Notes under the pieces: model-generated
What the model saw: the letters and a program-made list of their open reading frames with translations, nothing else
Database searches by the model: none
What the model was told of the DNA's origin: nothing
Shown: one piece after another, positions 44,579 through 52,985 of the stretch
Layout of the letters: each line of letters begins with the position of its first letter
Numbering within the stretch: the stretch's first letter is position 1
Program-made: the position numbers and the translations under genes
IMG/VR virus record: IMGVR_UViG_3300032267_000592
Span: 21,667-85,666 of that record
DNA: 64,000 nucleotides
Strand: one strand, 5' to 3'
Source of the DNA: a virus

Positions 44579-45427
44579 ATGAGTAAAAAAACTCGCACCA
44601 GAAATGGTGCAATAGATAAAAAACAATCCGGTAGGATTGTCCACGAAACATCGATAAACCCAGAAAATGGCGTAACAGATAATTCGCCATATGTATTTCA
44701 AAGAGATAAAATATCTTTTGAATTAACAATAAAAAATTTACCTTGGACTGAAAAACAAAAAAGTATAATATCAACTTTTTTAGATAAAAAGACAAAAGTT
44801 TTATTATTAAAGGGTCCAGCTGGAACATCAAAGACGACATTGGCGATGTATTGCGGATTGACTTTATTGAATATGAAAAGAGTATCTGATATGGTCTTAG
44901 TGAGATCGGCAGTTGAATCTTCAGATTCTAAATTAGGTTTTCTTCCGGGTGATGTCGCAGAAAAATTCAATGTATATTTAACACCATTTCATGATAAATT
45001 TGAAGAACTGTTAAACAAACCACAATTAGATAAATTGGAAAAGGATAATCGTCTAACAATTTGTCCAATCAATTTTGCTAGAGGGTTACATTTTTCTGCA
45101 AAATTTATATGCGCCGATGAAGTTCAAAATTTTTCAAAACGAGAAATACATACATTGATGAGTCGTATAGGGGAATTTTCTAAAGTTTTTTTATGTGGAG
45201 ATCCAGAACAAAGTGATCTTCCAACTGGAAAATCCGGATTTAATAAAGTTTATGAACTTTTTAATAATGAAGAAGCGAAGGAACACGGAATCTTTTGTAT
45301 GGAATTAACAGAAGATGATATCGTTCGTTCTGAGCTTTGTAGATATATTACTCATAAATTTAAAGAGTTAAACGACCAAACAAAAATTGAAGAAAACAAA
45401 GATACATGGAAACCGAGTTCGAAATGA
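44579..45427 (+). CDS. phoH: PhoH-like ATPase
   Basis: The 282-residue protein has LLLKGPAGTSKTTLAMYCGL as Walker A (about residues 76-95). DMVLVRSAVESSDSKLGFLPGD is the diagnostic PhoH block, FICADEVQNF is Walker B, and KVFLCGDPEQSDLP follows. PhoH proteins are common in marine and other large phages and are related to superfamily 1 helicases/RNases; the phage role is unsettled. The sequence starts with a basic 60-residue extension. Confidence 0.93.
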   Translation: MSKKTRTRNGAIDKKQSGRIVHETSINPENGVTDNSPYVFQRDKISFELTIKNLPWTEKQKSIISTFLDKKTKVLLLKGPAGTSKTTLAMYCGLTLLNMKRVSDMVLVRSAVESSDSKLGFLPGDVAEKFNVYLTPFHDKFEELLNKPQLDKLEKDNRLTICPINFARGLHFSAKFICADEVQNFSKREIHTLMSRIGEFSKVFLCGDPEQSDLPTGKSGFNKVYELFNNEEAKEHGIFCMELTEDDIVRSELCRYITHKFKELNDQTKIEENKDTWKPSSK

Positions 45428-45443
45428 GTAAGTAATATATCAT

Positions 45444-45626
45444 ATGAATAATACACCAGCATATCAAACCTTAGAAAATCGCCCAGTTGCATGTAATTTT
45501 TGTGGAGCATTTGTAACAGGAAGAATAACTGAACAAAAAAACGCAAAGACAAATGAAACCATTAAAGAATGCCGCTGGATATGCGGACGCTGTGGAAATT
45601 TGACTAAAATTGGAAACGTGAAATAA
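45444..45626 (+). CDS. Small zinc-ribbon protein
   Basis: The 60-residue protein has two knuckles, CNFCGAFVTGR and CRWICGRCGN, giving four ligands for a zinc ribbon of the transcription-factor or ribosomal-protein type. A TAAGTA-containing sequence (45429-45434) lies 9 nt upstream. It could bind nucleic acid or a polymerase; no partner can be named from sequence. Confidence 0.72.
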   Translation: MNNTPAYQTLENRPVACNFCGAFVTGRITEQKNAKTNETIKECRWICGRCGNLTKIGNVK

Positions 45627-45636
45627 TTCACAAATA

Positions 45637-46131
45637 ATGAATTTAGAAAAAATAATAGAAGAAATATATAGTTCTCCATCGGGGAATTATTCTGCTTCTA
45701 GTGAAGCACCGAGGAAAGATTTTGCTCCAATTTCAAAAACCGATGGGTATAATTATCCATATCAAAGAGATGGCAGCTATATGGGTTCTCCAATAAAACC
45801 AGATGCACCCGTACATTACCCATGGCCATTACAAACGATAGAAGATGATCTTTCCGATGCATTTGCATTTATCGCATCTTCAATGTCTAAAATATCACAA
45901 AGCGTTAAAAACAATCCATCATTAGACGATGAAAAAAAAGAAAAAGCTATTTTCTTATATAAAAAATTAAAAAAATCATTGAACATAATAAAAAACGTAG
46001 GATTGAATACTGGTTCAGTATTTAACATTGCAGGACAACAACCCGATCAAAATACTGCACCACCCGCACAGGCATTGAAAGATGAGTCCTTACCCCAAAA
46101 GGGAGACGTTTTAAAAATCAAACTTCCCTAA
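45637..46131 (+). CDS. Unknown 164-aa late protein
   Basis: MNLEKIIEEIYSSPSGNYS at the start is a short helix followed by a Ser/Gly linker, weakly like the tags of neighbouring late proteins. A tyrosine/proline-rich stretch (YNYPYQRDGSYMGSP) and a helical region (about 70-125) follow. The end is Gln/Pro-rich. I know no family. It belongs to the small-gene operon after phoH. Confidence 0.7.
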   Translation: MNLEKIIEEIYSSPSGNYSASSEAPRKDFAPISKTDGYNYPYQRDGSYMGSPIKPDAPVHYPWPLQTIEDDLSDAFAFIASSMSKISQSVKNNPSLDDEKKEKAIFLYKKLKKSLNIIKNVGLNTGSVFNIAGQQPDQNTAPPAQALKDESLPQKGDVLKIKLP

Positions 46132-46139
46132 TTTTGTCA

Positions 46140-46168
46140 TTGACAATCACACCGTATTTTGTTAAATT
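46140..46168 (+). promoter_or_regulatory. sigma70-like promoter
   Basis: TTGACA (46140-46145), 17 nt, TAAATT (46163-46168), 6 nt to the ATG at 46175. The stretch TAAATTTG also fits the Bacteroidota -7 pattern TAnnTTTG, with TTG 20 nt upstream. Confidence 0.6.
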
Positions 46169-46174
46169 TGTTTA

Positions 46175-46597
46175 ATGAAGTTTAACTTTTCAAATTCAAT
46201 CTTAAAATCAACAATAACTGTATTATTCATATCAACAGTTGGGGCATTACTATTCAAATTAATAGGTTTTAGTTTTATCGTTTCGTTTTTTTTATTCTTT
46301 ATTTTCCAATATATTATTTTTTCTTTTATTGCAAATATGGTTAATAACTATTTTGCACAAAAAACAAAACAACTCGAATTGCAAGAGCTTGAAAAATTAT
46401 CAACATTGTTGGAATGTGCATATTGTGCAAAAACGAATGTAATGACATTTTTACCAGATCAAAACGAAAAAATGGAATTTGTATGTGGATCGTGTAAGAA
46501 TAAAAATTCAGTGAATATTCAATTTGTAGTAGCTAGAGTTACAGATTTTGTAAGTTCAAACAATATAACAAATATACCACTTACCGATGAAAAATAA
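46175..46597 (+). CDS. Membrane protein with cytosolic zinc ribbon
   Basis: The 140-residue protein has two hydrophobic segments, roughly 13-32 and 34-55 (TVLFISTVGALLFKLIGFSF; SFFLFFIFQYIIFSFIA). A soluble domain follows with CAYC and, 27 residues later, CGSC, a four-cysteine zinc site. It presumably sits in the inner membrane with the ribbon inside. It could act on a host membrane process or superinfection; no direct homologue recognised. Confidence 0.72.
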   Translation: MKFNFSNSILKSTITVLFISTVGALLFKLIGFSFIVSFFLFFIFQYIIFSFIANMVNNYFAQKTKQLELQELEKLSTLLECAYCAKTNVMTFLPDQNEKMEFVCGSCKNKNSVNIQFVVARVTDFVSSNNITNIPLTDEK

Positions 46598-46892
46598 TCA
46601 TATGAAAAACAAAACATGGGAAAGCATTCACAATGAATCATTGACTTGGGCTAAATGGATGGCTTTATATGAAGCCGTTAATCTGATATCAGATAAAGCC
46701 GAAGAAAGAGGATTGCCATTCTCTAAGGTTGAATTAAAGCCTCTTGCAATTCATAAATATATGGAATCGACTGAAAATTTATTTTTAAGAAAAATCCTAA
46801 AGCAAGAACATAATATCGACATCTGCTTTACTGATATTAAAAATAAAAATTTCGATTGTGAAGTTGAAAATAATAAAGAATATACGTTTTAA
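46587..46892 (+). CDS. Unknown 101-aa protein
   Basis: The start is ambiguous. The ATG at 46587 overlaps the upstream stop by 11 nt, while the ATG at 46602 begins KNKTWESIHNES. WESIHNESLTWAKWMALYEAVNLISDKAEERGLPF and the following helices form a compact helical protein. I recall similar small proteins in T4-like marine phages without known function. It converges with the neck gene, overlapping by 4 nt. Confidence 0.7.
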   Translation: MKNNHMKNKTWESIHNESLTWAKWMALYEAVNLISDKAEERGLPFSKVELKPLAIHKYMESTENLFLRKILKQEHNIDICFTDIKNKNFDCEVENNKEYTF

Positions 46893-47518
46893 TATTCTCC
46901 ATAAACATTATTATTTGAACATGGATTATCCTGTGGATAGTTGAAATTTAAATCAGCTATAACATCCAGTTTATTATTATCATTAATGGGTGTGTTACCT
47001 TGTCCTGCACCGGGGCTATTTGGTTCATTGCTATAGTCGTATCTCTTACACTTTAAGAAATAAACATAGTGTCCACCCAATGCATTGATTTGAAATTCAT
47101 CAACAACCTCTGAAACTTCATACACGGTTGGTCCTCTTTTCGGGAAATTTAACCTATCGCTCCCAAATTCGCTTAATTTTATTAAATCCCCCATCTTAGG
47201 CTCTGCCGATAGTCCAAAGGCATTTGTAAATTGTTTTGGATGTATTACGCAATTCATATCACTATCTGCAACCATTCCAAATTTTGACAATAGATAAGAG
47301 TCGTTGGAAATATTCAATAATAATGTCATACCAACACCATTAGAATATCCCGCTCCTGGTTGTTCTCCATATAATACACTGTATCCCGATAATGATGATA
47401 GGTTGGAATAATATATAACATCTTGTCCAAGAATGTTTATTTGTTCCAGCCACCAATTAGAGAAATTTTCTCTTTCTTGGTAATTTATTTCTTTATTTAA
47501 AAAACGTAAACTTTCCAT
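46889..47518 (-). CDS. gp14-like neck (head-tail connector) protein
   Basis: In this 209-residue protein, LEQINILGQDVIYYSNLSS then SVLYGEQPGAGYS matches the early gp14 pattern (G-x-D-x-x-Y-x-x then D/LFGE). SYLLSKFGMVADSDMNCVIHPKQF matches the FSKFGL-x-x-D-x-x-x-F-x-x-x-x-x-F block. PKMGDLIKLSEFG and FQINALGGHYVYFLKCKRYDYS complete it. T4 gp14 works with gp13 at the neck to join head and tail. Confidence 0.72.
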   Translation of the reverse strand: MESLRFLNKEINYQERENFSNWWLEQINILGQDVIYYSNLSSLSGYSVLYGEQPGAGYSNGVGMTLLLNISNDSYLLSKFGMVADSDMNCVIHPKQFTNAFGLSAEPKMGDLIKLSEFGSDRLNFPKRGPTVYEVSEVVDEFQINALGGHYVYFLKCKRYDYSNEPNSPGAGQGNTPINDNNKLDVIADLNFNYPQDNPCSNNNVYGEY

Positions 47519-47519
47519 T

Positions 47520-47906
47520 TTAATTACCTTTATATTTTAAAACATATCCACTAGGAGACATAGGGGATAAACACAAATAAACATTAGTTTGTCTCAAAGC
47601 CTTTTCCGGTTCTTGTTTTGTTAAAATGATTGGCATTTGATTTGAACCATATTCGTTTTTTATAAACTCAGCGTCTGCTGTTGTTATCGCCAAACCATTT
47701 TTATTTTTAGTAGTAATACATCTTGTTATTTTCGGATGCAAATGTTTTTTTTCTGTATGTCTTTTTGCTACGAAATTTGGATTTTTTCTGTCTAGTCCAG
47801 CATCAATCGTTCTTTTTAAAGTTTTATGGTGTTCATTTCCAGTATTTGTACTCAATAAATTTTTATCTCCTTTGGTTAAGAAGGTCATGTAATCTTTGAA
47901 ATTCAT
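47520..47906 (-). CDS. Unknown late protein upstream of the neck gene
   Basis: The 128-residue protein begins MNFKDYMTFLTKGD, an amphipathic start similar in shape to T4 capsid-targeting peptides. A His/Lys-rich middle (VAKRHTEKKHLHPKITR) and a C-terminal YVLKYKG follow. No family is recognised. It lies 1 nt before the neck gene on the same transcript, so a head-completion or neck role is possible. Confidence 0.65.
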   Translation of the reverse strand: MNFKDYMTFLTKGDKNLLSTNTGNEHHKTLKRTIDAGLDRKNPNFVAKRHTEKKHLHPKITRCITTKNKNGLAITTADAEFIKNEYGSNQMPIILTKQEPEKALRQTNVYLCLSPMSPSGYVLKYKGN

Positions 47907-47912
47907 TATATT

Positions 47913-47920
47913 TACTTACA
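47913..47920 (-). promoter_or_regulatory. Late-like promoter box TGTAAGTA
   Basis: TGTAAGTA on the minus strand, 6 nt before the ATG at 47906. It directly abuts the terminator of the upstream gene. Confidence 0.45.
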
Positions 47921-47945
47921 AAAAAACCCCGAATAAATCGGGGTT
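47920..47945 (-). terminator. Terminator after the acidic protein gene
   Basis: On the minus strand AACCCCGA and TCGGGGTT form an 8-bp stem with a 5-nt loop and a T7 tract, 26 nt after the stop of the 47972 gene. A plus-strand T tract (TTCTTTTTAT) may make it bidirectional. Confidence 0.8.
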
Positions 47946-47971
47946 CTTTTTATACTTTGTTTTTTTATCTA

Positions 47972-48811
47972 TTAATCGTTGTCGAATAATGTTTTACCAA
48001 CTTTTACAGCGCCAACATCATTCTTCTTATTTGTTAATTTGCTAACACCAGAATCTGTTGAATGTTGTGTCAATTTACCATCAGAACCTTTTCCAGTTGA
48101 AGGTACTTGTGCTGATTTTTTAGTGACTGGTACTGCACCAGTTACTACGTTGTTTTTTCCGGTTAAACCTTTTGAAAGTTTTTCAGAGTCAACTAATGCG
48201 TGTCCGAGTTCTTCGGCTTCGACGGATTCTTCATATTGATCTTCATCAGATCCACCTTCTTCGCCTTCTGTTTCTCCTTCGCCTTCTTCTTCACCAAATT
48301 CATCGGATTCTTCTTCGCCTTCTTCTTCGCCTTCTGTTTCTCCGATTGCTGCTTGTAATACTTCGATTAATTTAGATGCAACTTCTTTATCTAAAGTAAT
48401 GGTTACTTCTTCTGAAGAATCTTCGGTGGTATCATCATCGAATTCACTATCAGTATCATCTTCGAATGAAGAATTTGGTTCCATCTCTAAAGAGTTGTCA
48501 TCTGTAGAAAAGTTGAATGATTCTTCTTCGTTTAAAATCTTATTATAAATAAGATCAAATGGGTTTGTTGATTCTTTTTTCATATTTTTATTTTTTAAAG
48601 TTTTAGCATTTCCGGTAGACCCTTTTGCTGTTAAATTAGCTGGTGCATTTTTTGGTTTGTCTGCGCGAGATTTATTAGTGGAATCATCTTGTTTAGTTAA
48701 CTCCTTATCGCCAAATGGTTTTCCTACTTGTTTCTTTGTAGTTTTAACTGTATTATCTGGAGCTTTTTTCTCTTCGATAACTGACATATATGCTTCTGTT
48801 AGTGGGTCCAT
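47972..48811 (-). CDS. Acidic low-complexity protein, probable head core/internal protein
   Basis: The 279-residue protein has tag-like MDPLTEAYMSVIEEKK at the start and a second tag-like segment, NPFDLIYNKILNEEESF, near residues 83-99. A Glu/Asp/Gly tract with repeated GEEEGEEE-type units lies around 155-200, and a basic Gly/Ser/Lys tail follows. The last residues are TLFDND. Such composition recalls prohead core or scaffold proteins that are cleaved by the head protease. No direct homologue is named. Confidence 0.68.
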   Translation of the reverse strand: MDPLTEAYMSVIEEKKAPDNTVKTTKKQVGKPFGDKELTKQDDSTNKSRADKPKNAPANLTAKGSTGNAKTLKNKNMKKESTNPFDLIYNKILNEEESFNFSTDDNSLEMEPNSSFEDDTDSEFDDDTTEDSSEEVTITLDKEVASKLIEVLQAAIGETEGEEEGEEESDEFGEEEGEGETEGEEGGSDEDQYEESVEAEELGHALVDSEKLSKGLTGKNNVVTGAVPVTKKSAQVPSTGKGSDGKLTQHSTDSGVSKLTNKKNDVGAVKVGKTLFDND

Positions 48812-48822
48812 AATTTATATTA

Positions 48823-48830
48823 TATTTATA
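48823..48830 (-). promoter_or_regulatory. Late promoter box TATAAATA
   Basis: TATAAATA on the minus strand, 11 nt before the ATG at 48811. Confidence 0.55.
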
Positions 48831-48862
48831 TTTACACTTTATTTATTACAAATCTATAAAAA

Positions 48863-49105
48863 TTATTTTTTATTTTTTCCTTTTACTTTATCGGAAGTAA
48901 TTTCTTTACCAGATTTTTTTGCTGATTTTTTAATTCCTTTGATTATTTCTTCCTTATGTTTTTTACCAAACTTTTTACCAGTTTTATTTTCAATAGATTT
49001 TTCAATTGCCCAAGGATTTACTTTCTTTTTAGCTTCAACGATTGGTTCATTATTTAGAACTTTTAAATAAGCTTCTTCTAACAGTAATTGATCTTTTGAT
49101 TTCAT
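48863..49105 (-). CDS. Small basic protein with LEEAY tag
   Basis: The 80-residue protein reads KDQLLLEEAYLKVLNNEPI at the N-terminus, then VNPWAIEKSIENKTGKKFGKKHKEEIIKGIKK and a Lys-rich end. The N-P-W-A-I block and the K-K-H-K-E-E-I-I-K-G helix are typical of a small, widespread phage protein family of unknown role. Its LEEAY segment recurs in the 55535 product (LEEAYRNVHN). The basic body suggests DNA binding. Confidence 0.72.
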   Translation of the reverse strand: MKSKDQLLLEEAYLKVLNNEPIVEAKKKVNPWAIEKSIENKTGKKFGKKHKEEIIKGIKKSAKKSGKEITSDKVKGKNKK

Positions 49106-49113
49106 GTTAATAT

Positions 49114-49917
49114 TTACTTACACCCATCAAGTATAATTTTAGACTCTTTCTTTAAATCTAAACATTCAATTAATTCATAATTTTCTTCACCATTAACCCA
49201 AACGATGTAAGACTTCGGAACTTTGAACGATGTTACTTTTTCAATTATCGTAGAATATAAAGATAATTGTAGACTATATTTTGCATATTCACATTGTTGT
49301 AAATGTTTTAATTCTTTTAAAAGAGTTTCTTTTCTTGGATTTTTTCTTTTAATTTCTTTATTTGTTTTATAATCAAACATAACTAATTCTTTAGTTTTAA
49401 AATTATAAGAAAGGTTATCTATACTACCACATATACCCGATTCTTTATCACCAACAACAAATTCTGATTTTATTAAAATATGATCTTGTTTCCACCAGTT
49501 ATAAAAGTTTATAAAATTTCTAATCAAAAGAGCAAGCTCTTTATAATACAAATCTACTGAATTGTTTGATCTAAATTCTTTTTTATTCTTAAAAAATAAA
49601 TTTATAGAATCTCTGTCTAAACTTATTTTTTTTCTGTTGAAATAATTCTCAACATATTTGTGAAACTCTGATCCCTTATGACAAGAATAATCTTTTGCAA
49701 ACTCCCACTGGTTTAATATTTCTTCAACCGTAAACCCATCTCGCTGTGCAACAAACGATGCGGCTTTTTCAGAATCAAACGGTTTCTCATATTTTTTAAT
49801 TAACTGAGAAACTGACATCTTAGCAGGTTCTCCAGATATTGTGTATTTATGATCCTTTTCAAAAAATAAAATATCCGAAAAACTATTTTCCAAACTTACA
49901 AGGGTGTCGAAATTCAT
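49114..49917 (-). CDS. PD-(D/E)XK nuclease (RecB/Cas4-like)
   Basis: I start at the ATG at 49917, one base after the upstream stop; an in-frame TTG at 49929 is unlikely. Key parts are CHKGSEFHKYVENYF (His motif), SEFVVGDKESGICGSIDNL (first acids), ELVMFDYKTNKEIK (D-x-K) and CEYAKYSLQLSLYSTIIE (QxxxY). This is the full RecB-type nuclease core. It probably processes phage recombination intermediates or degrades host DNA. It follows the AAA ATPase gene. Confidence 0.85.
   Translation of the reverse strand: MNFDTLVSLENSFSDILFFEKDHKYTISGEPAKMSVSQLIKKYEKPFDSEKAASFVAQRDGFTVEEILNQWEFAKDYSCHKGSEFHKYVENYFNRKKISLDRDSINLFFKNKKEFRSNNSVDLYYKELALLIRNFINFYNWWKQDHILIKSEFVVGDKESGICGSIDNLSYNFKTKELVMFDYKTNKEIKRKNPRKETLLKELKHLQQCEYAKYSLQLSLYSTIIEKVTSFKVPKSYIVWVNGEENYELIECLDLKKESKIILDGCK
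49115..49122 (-). promoter_or_regulatory. Late-like promoter box TGTAAGTA
   Basis: TGTAAGTA on the minus strand, 9 nt before the ATG at 49105, at the very end of the nuclease gene. Confidence 0.4.
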
Positions 49918-49918
49918 A

Positions 49919-51118
49919 TTAAAACCCAAATCCTATTCTGTTTTCTTCTTTTTTAGTTTCTCCCATTTCGGTTTTCTTTGTTAGATTATAAATTTCAGCG
50001 ATTACCATCTTTTTTGTAATGTTTTCCTCTATTTCTTTTTTGGAGAACCCAAGATGCTTTGCGAGTTTCTTGGCATCTTCGATTTCCAACGGACCAAATT
50101 CATAATCAACTTGCAATCTACCCTTTCTCCTTAATGCCTCATCAATATCTTGTTTTGGGCAATTGTATGTTAAAATCAAAGGACATTTGAGAATATCCCC
50201 AAGAATACCATCCGACAAATTAAGAAGCGATGTAACCGCAGAAGAATCATAATTATCACCCATTCTCTTTACAATAGTTTTCTCCGCATCCTCCAGAATA
50301 AGGACTGAGTTTTTCTTTTGAAGTAGAGAAGAAAGAGTGCTTGGATTATTAACAAAAGATTCAATCATTGTGGCAGGAATATAAATGAAATCTTTGTTAA
50401 CTTTGGTAGTAAGATACTTCAAGAAAGTACTCTTACCAGCACCGGGCGCACCATGAAACATGTACAATCCTTTATCCTGCGTACTCAATCTTTCGACTAT
50501 TTGTTTTTCTACATCTAAGAATTTTTTACCATAGTTTAATTCTATGTTTATGTCATCAGGCATAGACATTTTAATTGGTTCAAAGACGTATTCATCATAT
50601 CTATTCTTAACGAAAAGATGTATCTTGGATGAATCTGAAACTTCAATAAATGATTCAAAATCTTTCAATGGAAGATTTTTAGTATCAGAAGTGTAAATCA
50701 TAACCATTTCATATGTTTTATCTATATTATTTTTTAATCTTTCATTTAAAGATTCCTCTCCTATAGCATGTACCTCACCATTCATATCAGTGAAAGTTAC
50801 ATTGCTAATATCCGAATTTTTAACCATCAATTTTACATATATATCTTTATATGAAAATAAAATAGAACCACCCTTAAATGATTCACTATCATTTAATAAC
50901 AATTTCAATTTACCAGAACAAGAACTAAAAATAAATTCACCTCTTTCCAACAAAAAACTCAAAATACTAGATTTGAATGTTTCATCTATATACAAAAAAC
51001 ATGGAGGATATTTAGAATATGTGCTTATATATCTAGCAATTGGAAATTCGTTTCCATTATCATGGTTGATGTAAAAATCGGTTAAATCTGTTTGGAGTGT
51101 TTTTCTTGGATTAAACAT
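49919..51118 (-). CDS. AAA+ ATPase (Bcs1-like)
   Basis: The 399-residue protein has an N-terminal non-ATPase region (1-215), then LYMFHGAPGAGKSTFLKYL (Walker A, about 221-239). SVLILEDAEK (Walker B, Asp-Ala in place of Asp-Glu) and PLILTYNCPKQDIDEALRRKGRL (sensor and arginine finger) follow. The AAA core is like Bcs1 or NSF-type remodellers rather than the clamp loader. It is cotranscribed with the PD-(D/E)XK nuclease, which may be its partner. Confidence 0.82.
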   Translation of the reverse strand: MFNPRKTLQTDLTDFYINHDNGNEFPIARYISTYSKYPPCFLYIDETFKSSILSFLLERGEFIFSSCSGKLKLLLNDSESFKGGSILFSYKDIYVKLMVKNSDISNVTFTDMNGEVHAIGEESLNERLKNNIDKTYEMVMIYTSDTKNLPLKDFESFIEVSDSSKIHLFVKNRYDEYVFEPIKMSMPDDINIELNYGKKFLDVEKQIVERLSTQDKGLYMFHGAPGAGKSTFLKYLTTKVNKDFIYIPATMIESFVNNPSTLSSLLQKKNSVLILEDAEKTIVKRMGDNYDSSAVTSLLNLSDGILGDILKCPLILTYNCPKQDIDEALRRKGRLQVDYEFGPLEIEDAKKLAKHLGFSKKEIEENITKKMVIAEIYNLTKKTEMGETKKEENRIGFGF

Positions 51119-51172
51119 AAAAATATACTAATCTTGTTTCTAAAAATATGCAATCAAAAAATAAATATATAT

Positions 51173-51541
51173 GTGAAAACTTTAACCAAAAAACAAATCG
51201 AAGAAATACATGAAAAATGCGTAAAATTGGTTAAACGGAAACCCGCAGAATTTTTCAATTTAAGAAAAATGAACAAATATGAAGGATCTTGTAATTGGAC
51301 AGATTTAGAAATAGATTACAGAAGAGAATTATTGTCAACTGCTTATCATGAATGTGTTCACTATATTTTTCCAGATTATTCGGAAAGTATGGTGAAATAT
51401 ATAGAAAGTAGAATAGTAAACGTTTGTGAACCATTAGATTTAGCATATTTTTTAAAAATACTATCCAACAAGTTATATAAATCCGAACTACAGAAACGAA
51501 TATCTAACACTAAAAAACCTTTGACTTCTAGAAAAAAATAG
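51173..51541 (+). CDS. Predicted HExxH metallopeptidase
   Basis: I propose the GTG at 51173, giving 122 residues. The frame is open further upstream, but that would overlap the divergent ATPase gene and gives non-conserved sequence. FNLRKMNKYEGSCNW, IDYRRELLSTAYHECVHYIFPDYSE and ESRIVN are the landmarks, with HECVH as the zinc site and a downstream glutamate. This is a small conserved phage family resembling SprT/WLM-type peptidases. The target is unknown. Confidence 0.7.
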   Translation: MKTLTKKQIEEIHEKCVKLVKRKPAEFFNLRKMNKYEGSCNWTDLEIDYRRELLSTAYHECVHYIFPDYSESMVKYIESRIVNVCEPLDLAYFLKILSNKLYKSELQKRISNTKKPLTSRKK

Positions 51542-51576
51542 AAGATACTTGATGAGTATTCACTAAATATAACACT

Positions 51577-52551
51577 ATGATTTTCGAAGAACAAATATCG
51601 CGCAAACCAAACAATTATCCTTGGACAGAAAAATTTATTGAAAGTATGCACAATGGATTTTGGACAGATAAAGAGTTTTCATTTAAGTCTGATGTTCAAC
51701 AATTTAAAGTTAGTTTAACAGATCAAGAACGAGAAATAATAATACGAACATTATCTGCAATCGGACAAATTGAAATTGCCGTAAAATCTTTTTGGTCAAA
51801 GCTTGGTGAGAATCTCCCACACCCATCACTACAAGACTTGGGGTACGTTATGGCTAATACAGAAGTCATCCATAATAATGCTTATGAGCGCCTAATTTCA
51901 ACTCTTGGACTGGAAGATGTATTTGAAAATAATCTAAAATTAGATTGGATTCAAGGTAGAGTCAAATATCTCAAAAAATATACCCACCGCTATTATAAAG
52001 ATTCAAAGAAACAATATGTTTATGCATTGACTCTTTTTACTTTATTTGTTGAAAATGTTTCTCTGTTTTCTCAATTCTATGTAATCAATTGGTTTGCTCG
52101 TTTTAAAAATGTTCTTAAAGATACGGATCAACAAGTAAAATATACACGAAACGAAGAAAATATTCATGGTATGGTGGGTGCTCAAATTATTAACACCATT
52201 AGAGAAGAATATCCAGAATTGTTTGATGATGAATTTGTAAAAAAAATTATTGCCGAAGCTAAAGAAGCATATGAAGCAGAAGCAAAAATTATAGATTGGA
52301 TGATAAATGGAATTAAAGAAGATGGTCTTAGTGCTGTTATTCTTAAAGAATTTGTTAAAAATAGAATCAATGAATCCCTTAAAATGATTGGATTTCCTGC
52401 TGCATTTGAGATTGACAAAGATATTATATCGTCTACAATGTGGTTTACAGAGGAATTATTGGGAAACAATATGGTTGATTTTTTTAGTTCCAGACCCACA
52501 GAATACTCTAAAAAATCACAATGTTTTGATGAAGACGCATTATTCGGTTAA
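51577..52551 (+). CDS. nrdB: Ribonucleotide reductase class I small subunit
   Basis: The 324-residue ferritin-fold protein has IGQIEIAVKSFW (first carboxylate) and ANTEVIHNNAYERL (E-x-x-H then the radical tyrosine seven residues after the Glu). FTLFVENVSLFSQF (second helix Glu) and RNEENIHGMVGAQI (E-x-x-H) follow. All metal ligands and the tyrosine are present. The C-terminal tail ends FDEDALFG and would bind the large subunit. It makes deoxynucleotides with NrdA, but an HNH gene now lies between the two. Confidence 0.95.
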   Translation: MIFEEQISRKPNNYPWTEKFIESMHNGFWTDKEFSFKSDVQQFKVSLTDQEREIIIRTLSAIGQIEIAVKSFWSKLGENLPHPSLQDLGYVMANTEVIHNNAYERLISTLGLEDVFENNLKLDWIQGRVKYLKKYTHRYYKDSKKQYVYALTLFTLFVENVSLFSQFYVINWFARFKNVLKDTDQQVKYTRNEENIHGMVGAQIINTIREEYPELFDDEFVKKIIAEAKEAYEAEAKIIDWMINGIKEDGLSAVILKEFVKNRINESLKMIGFPAAFEIDKDIISSTMWFTEELLGNNMVDFFSSRPTEYSKKSQCFDEDALFG

Positions 52552-52562
52552 TTATTTTTTAA

Positions 52563-52985
52563 ATGGATATATCAGTAATAAAAAAAGCAATTTCTTCGGA
52601 AATTAAAAAAACTTTATATGGATGTTTTTGTTTTGAGTGTGGAAGTAAAAAAGAATTACACCAACATCACGTAATTCCTAAAAGCTTGGGTGGTATGAAT
52701 ACGATCTCTCTTTGTTCGAAATGTCATTCAAAAATACATAATCTGAATTTTAGAGATCATAGCATTTTAATAAAAAAAGGATTGGAAAAATCAAAACAAG
52801 CTGGTATTATCTTAGGAAGACCTAAAAACAGTGGATATTCCGATAATGAAGTATTAGATAAACATAATGATGTTTTATCGGAATTAAAAATGGGTTGCAG
52901 TATTAGAAAAACTGCTAAAAAATTAAATAAAGGAACTTCGACAGTACAGAGAGTTAAAAGACTCTTAAATAAAAATAATTTATGA
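52563..52985 (+). CDS. HNH endonuclease with C-terminal recombinase-type HTH
   Basis: Residues 20-62 are an HNH domain: CFECGSKKELHQHHVIPKSLGG, then CSKCHSKIH. After a linker with LGRPKN, the C-terminus (ELKMGCSIRKTAKKLNKGTSTVQRVKRLL) is a helix-turn-helix like that of serine recombinases. It is a free-standing homing-type endonuclease between nrdB and nrdA. Its stop overlaps the nrdA ATG (ATGA), so it is integrated into the operon's translation. Phage nrd genes are known hot spots for such genes. Confidence 0.85.
   Translation: MDISVIKKAISSEIKKTLYGCFCFECGSKKELHQHHVIPKSLGGMNTISLCSKCHSKIHNLNFRDHSILIKKGLEKSKQAGIILGRPKNSGYSDNEVLDKHNDVLSELKMGCSIRKTAKKLNKGTSTVQRVKRLLNKNNL

Noticed and set aside
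48172-48375. Leu/Arg-rich 67-codon plus-strand ORF
   Set aside because: It is the complement of the Glu/Asp repeat tract in the acidic late protein. Its LLRLL-type composition is an artefact of that repeat.
51092-51172. N-terminal extension of the metallopeptidase from TTG 51092
   Set aside because: It would overlap the divergent ATPase gene, and the extension lacks the charged character of the rest. GTG 51173 is preferred.
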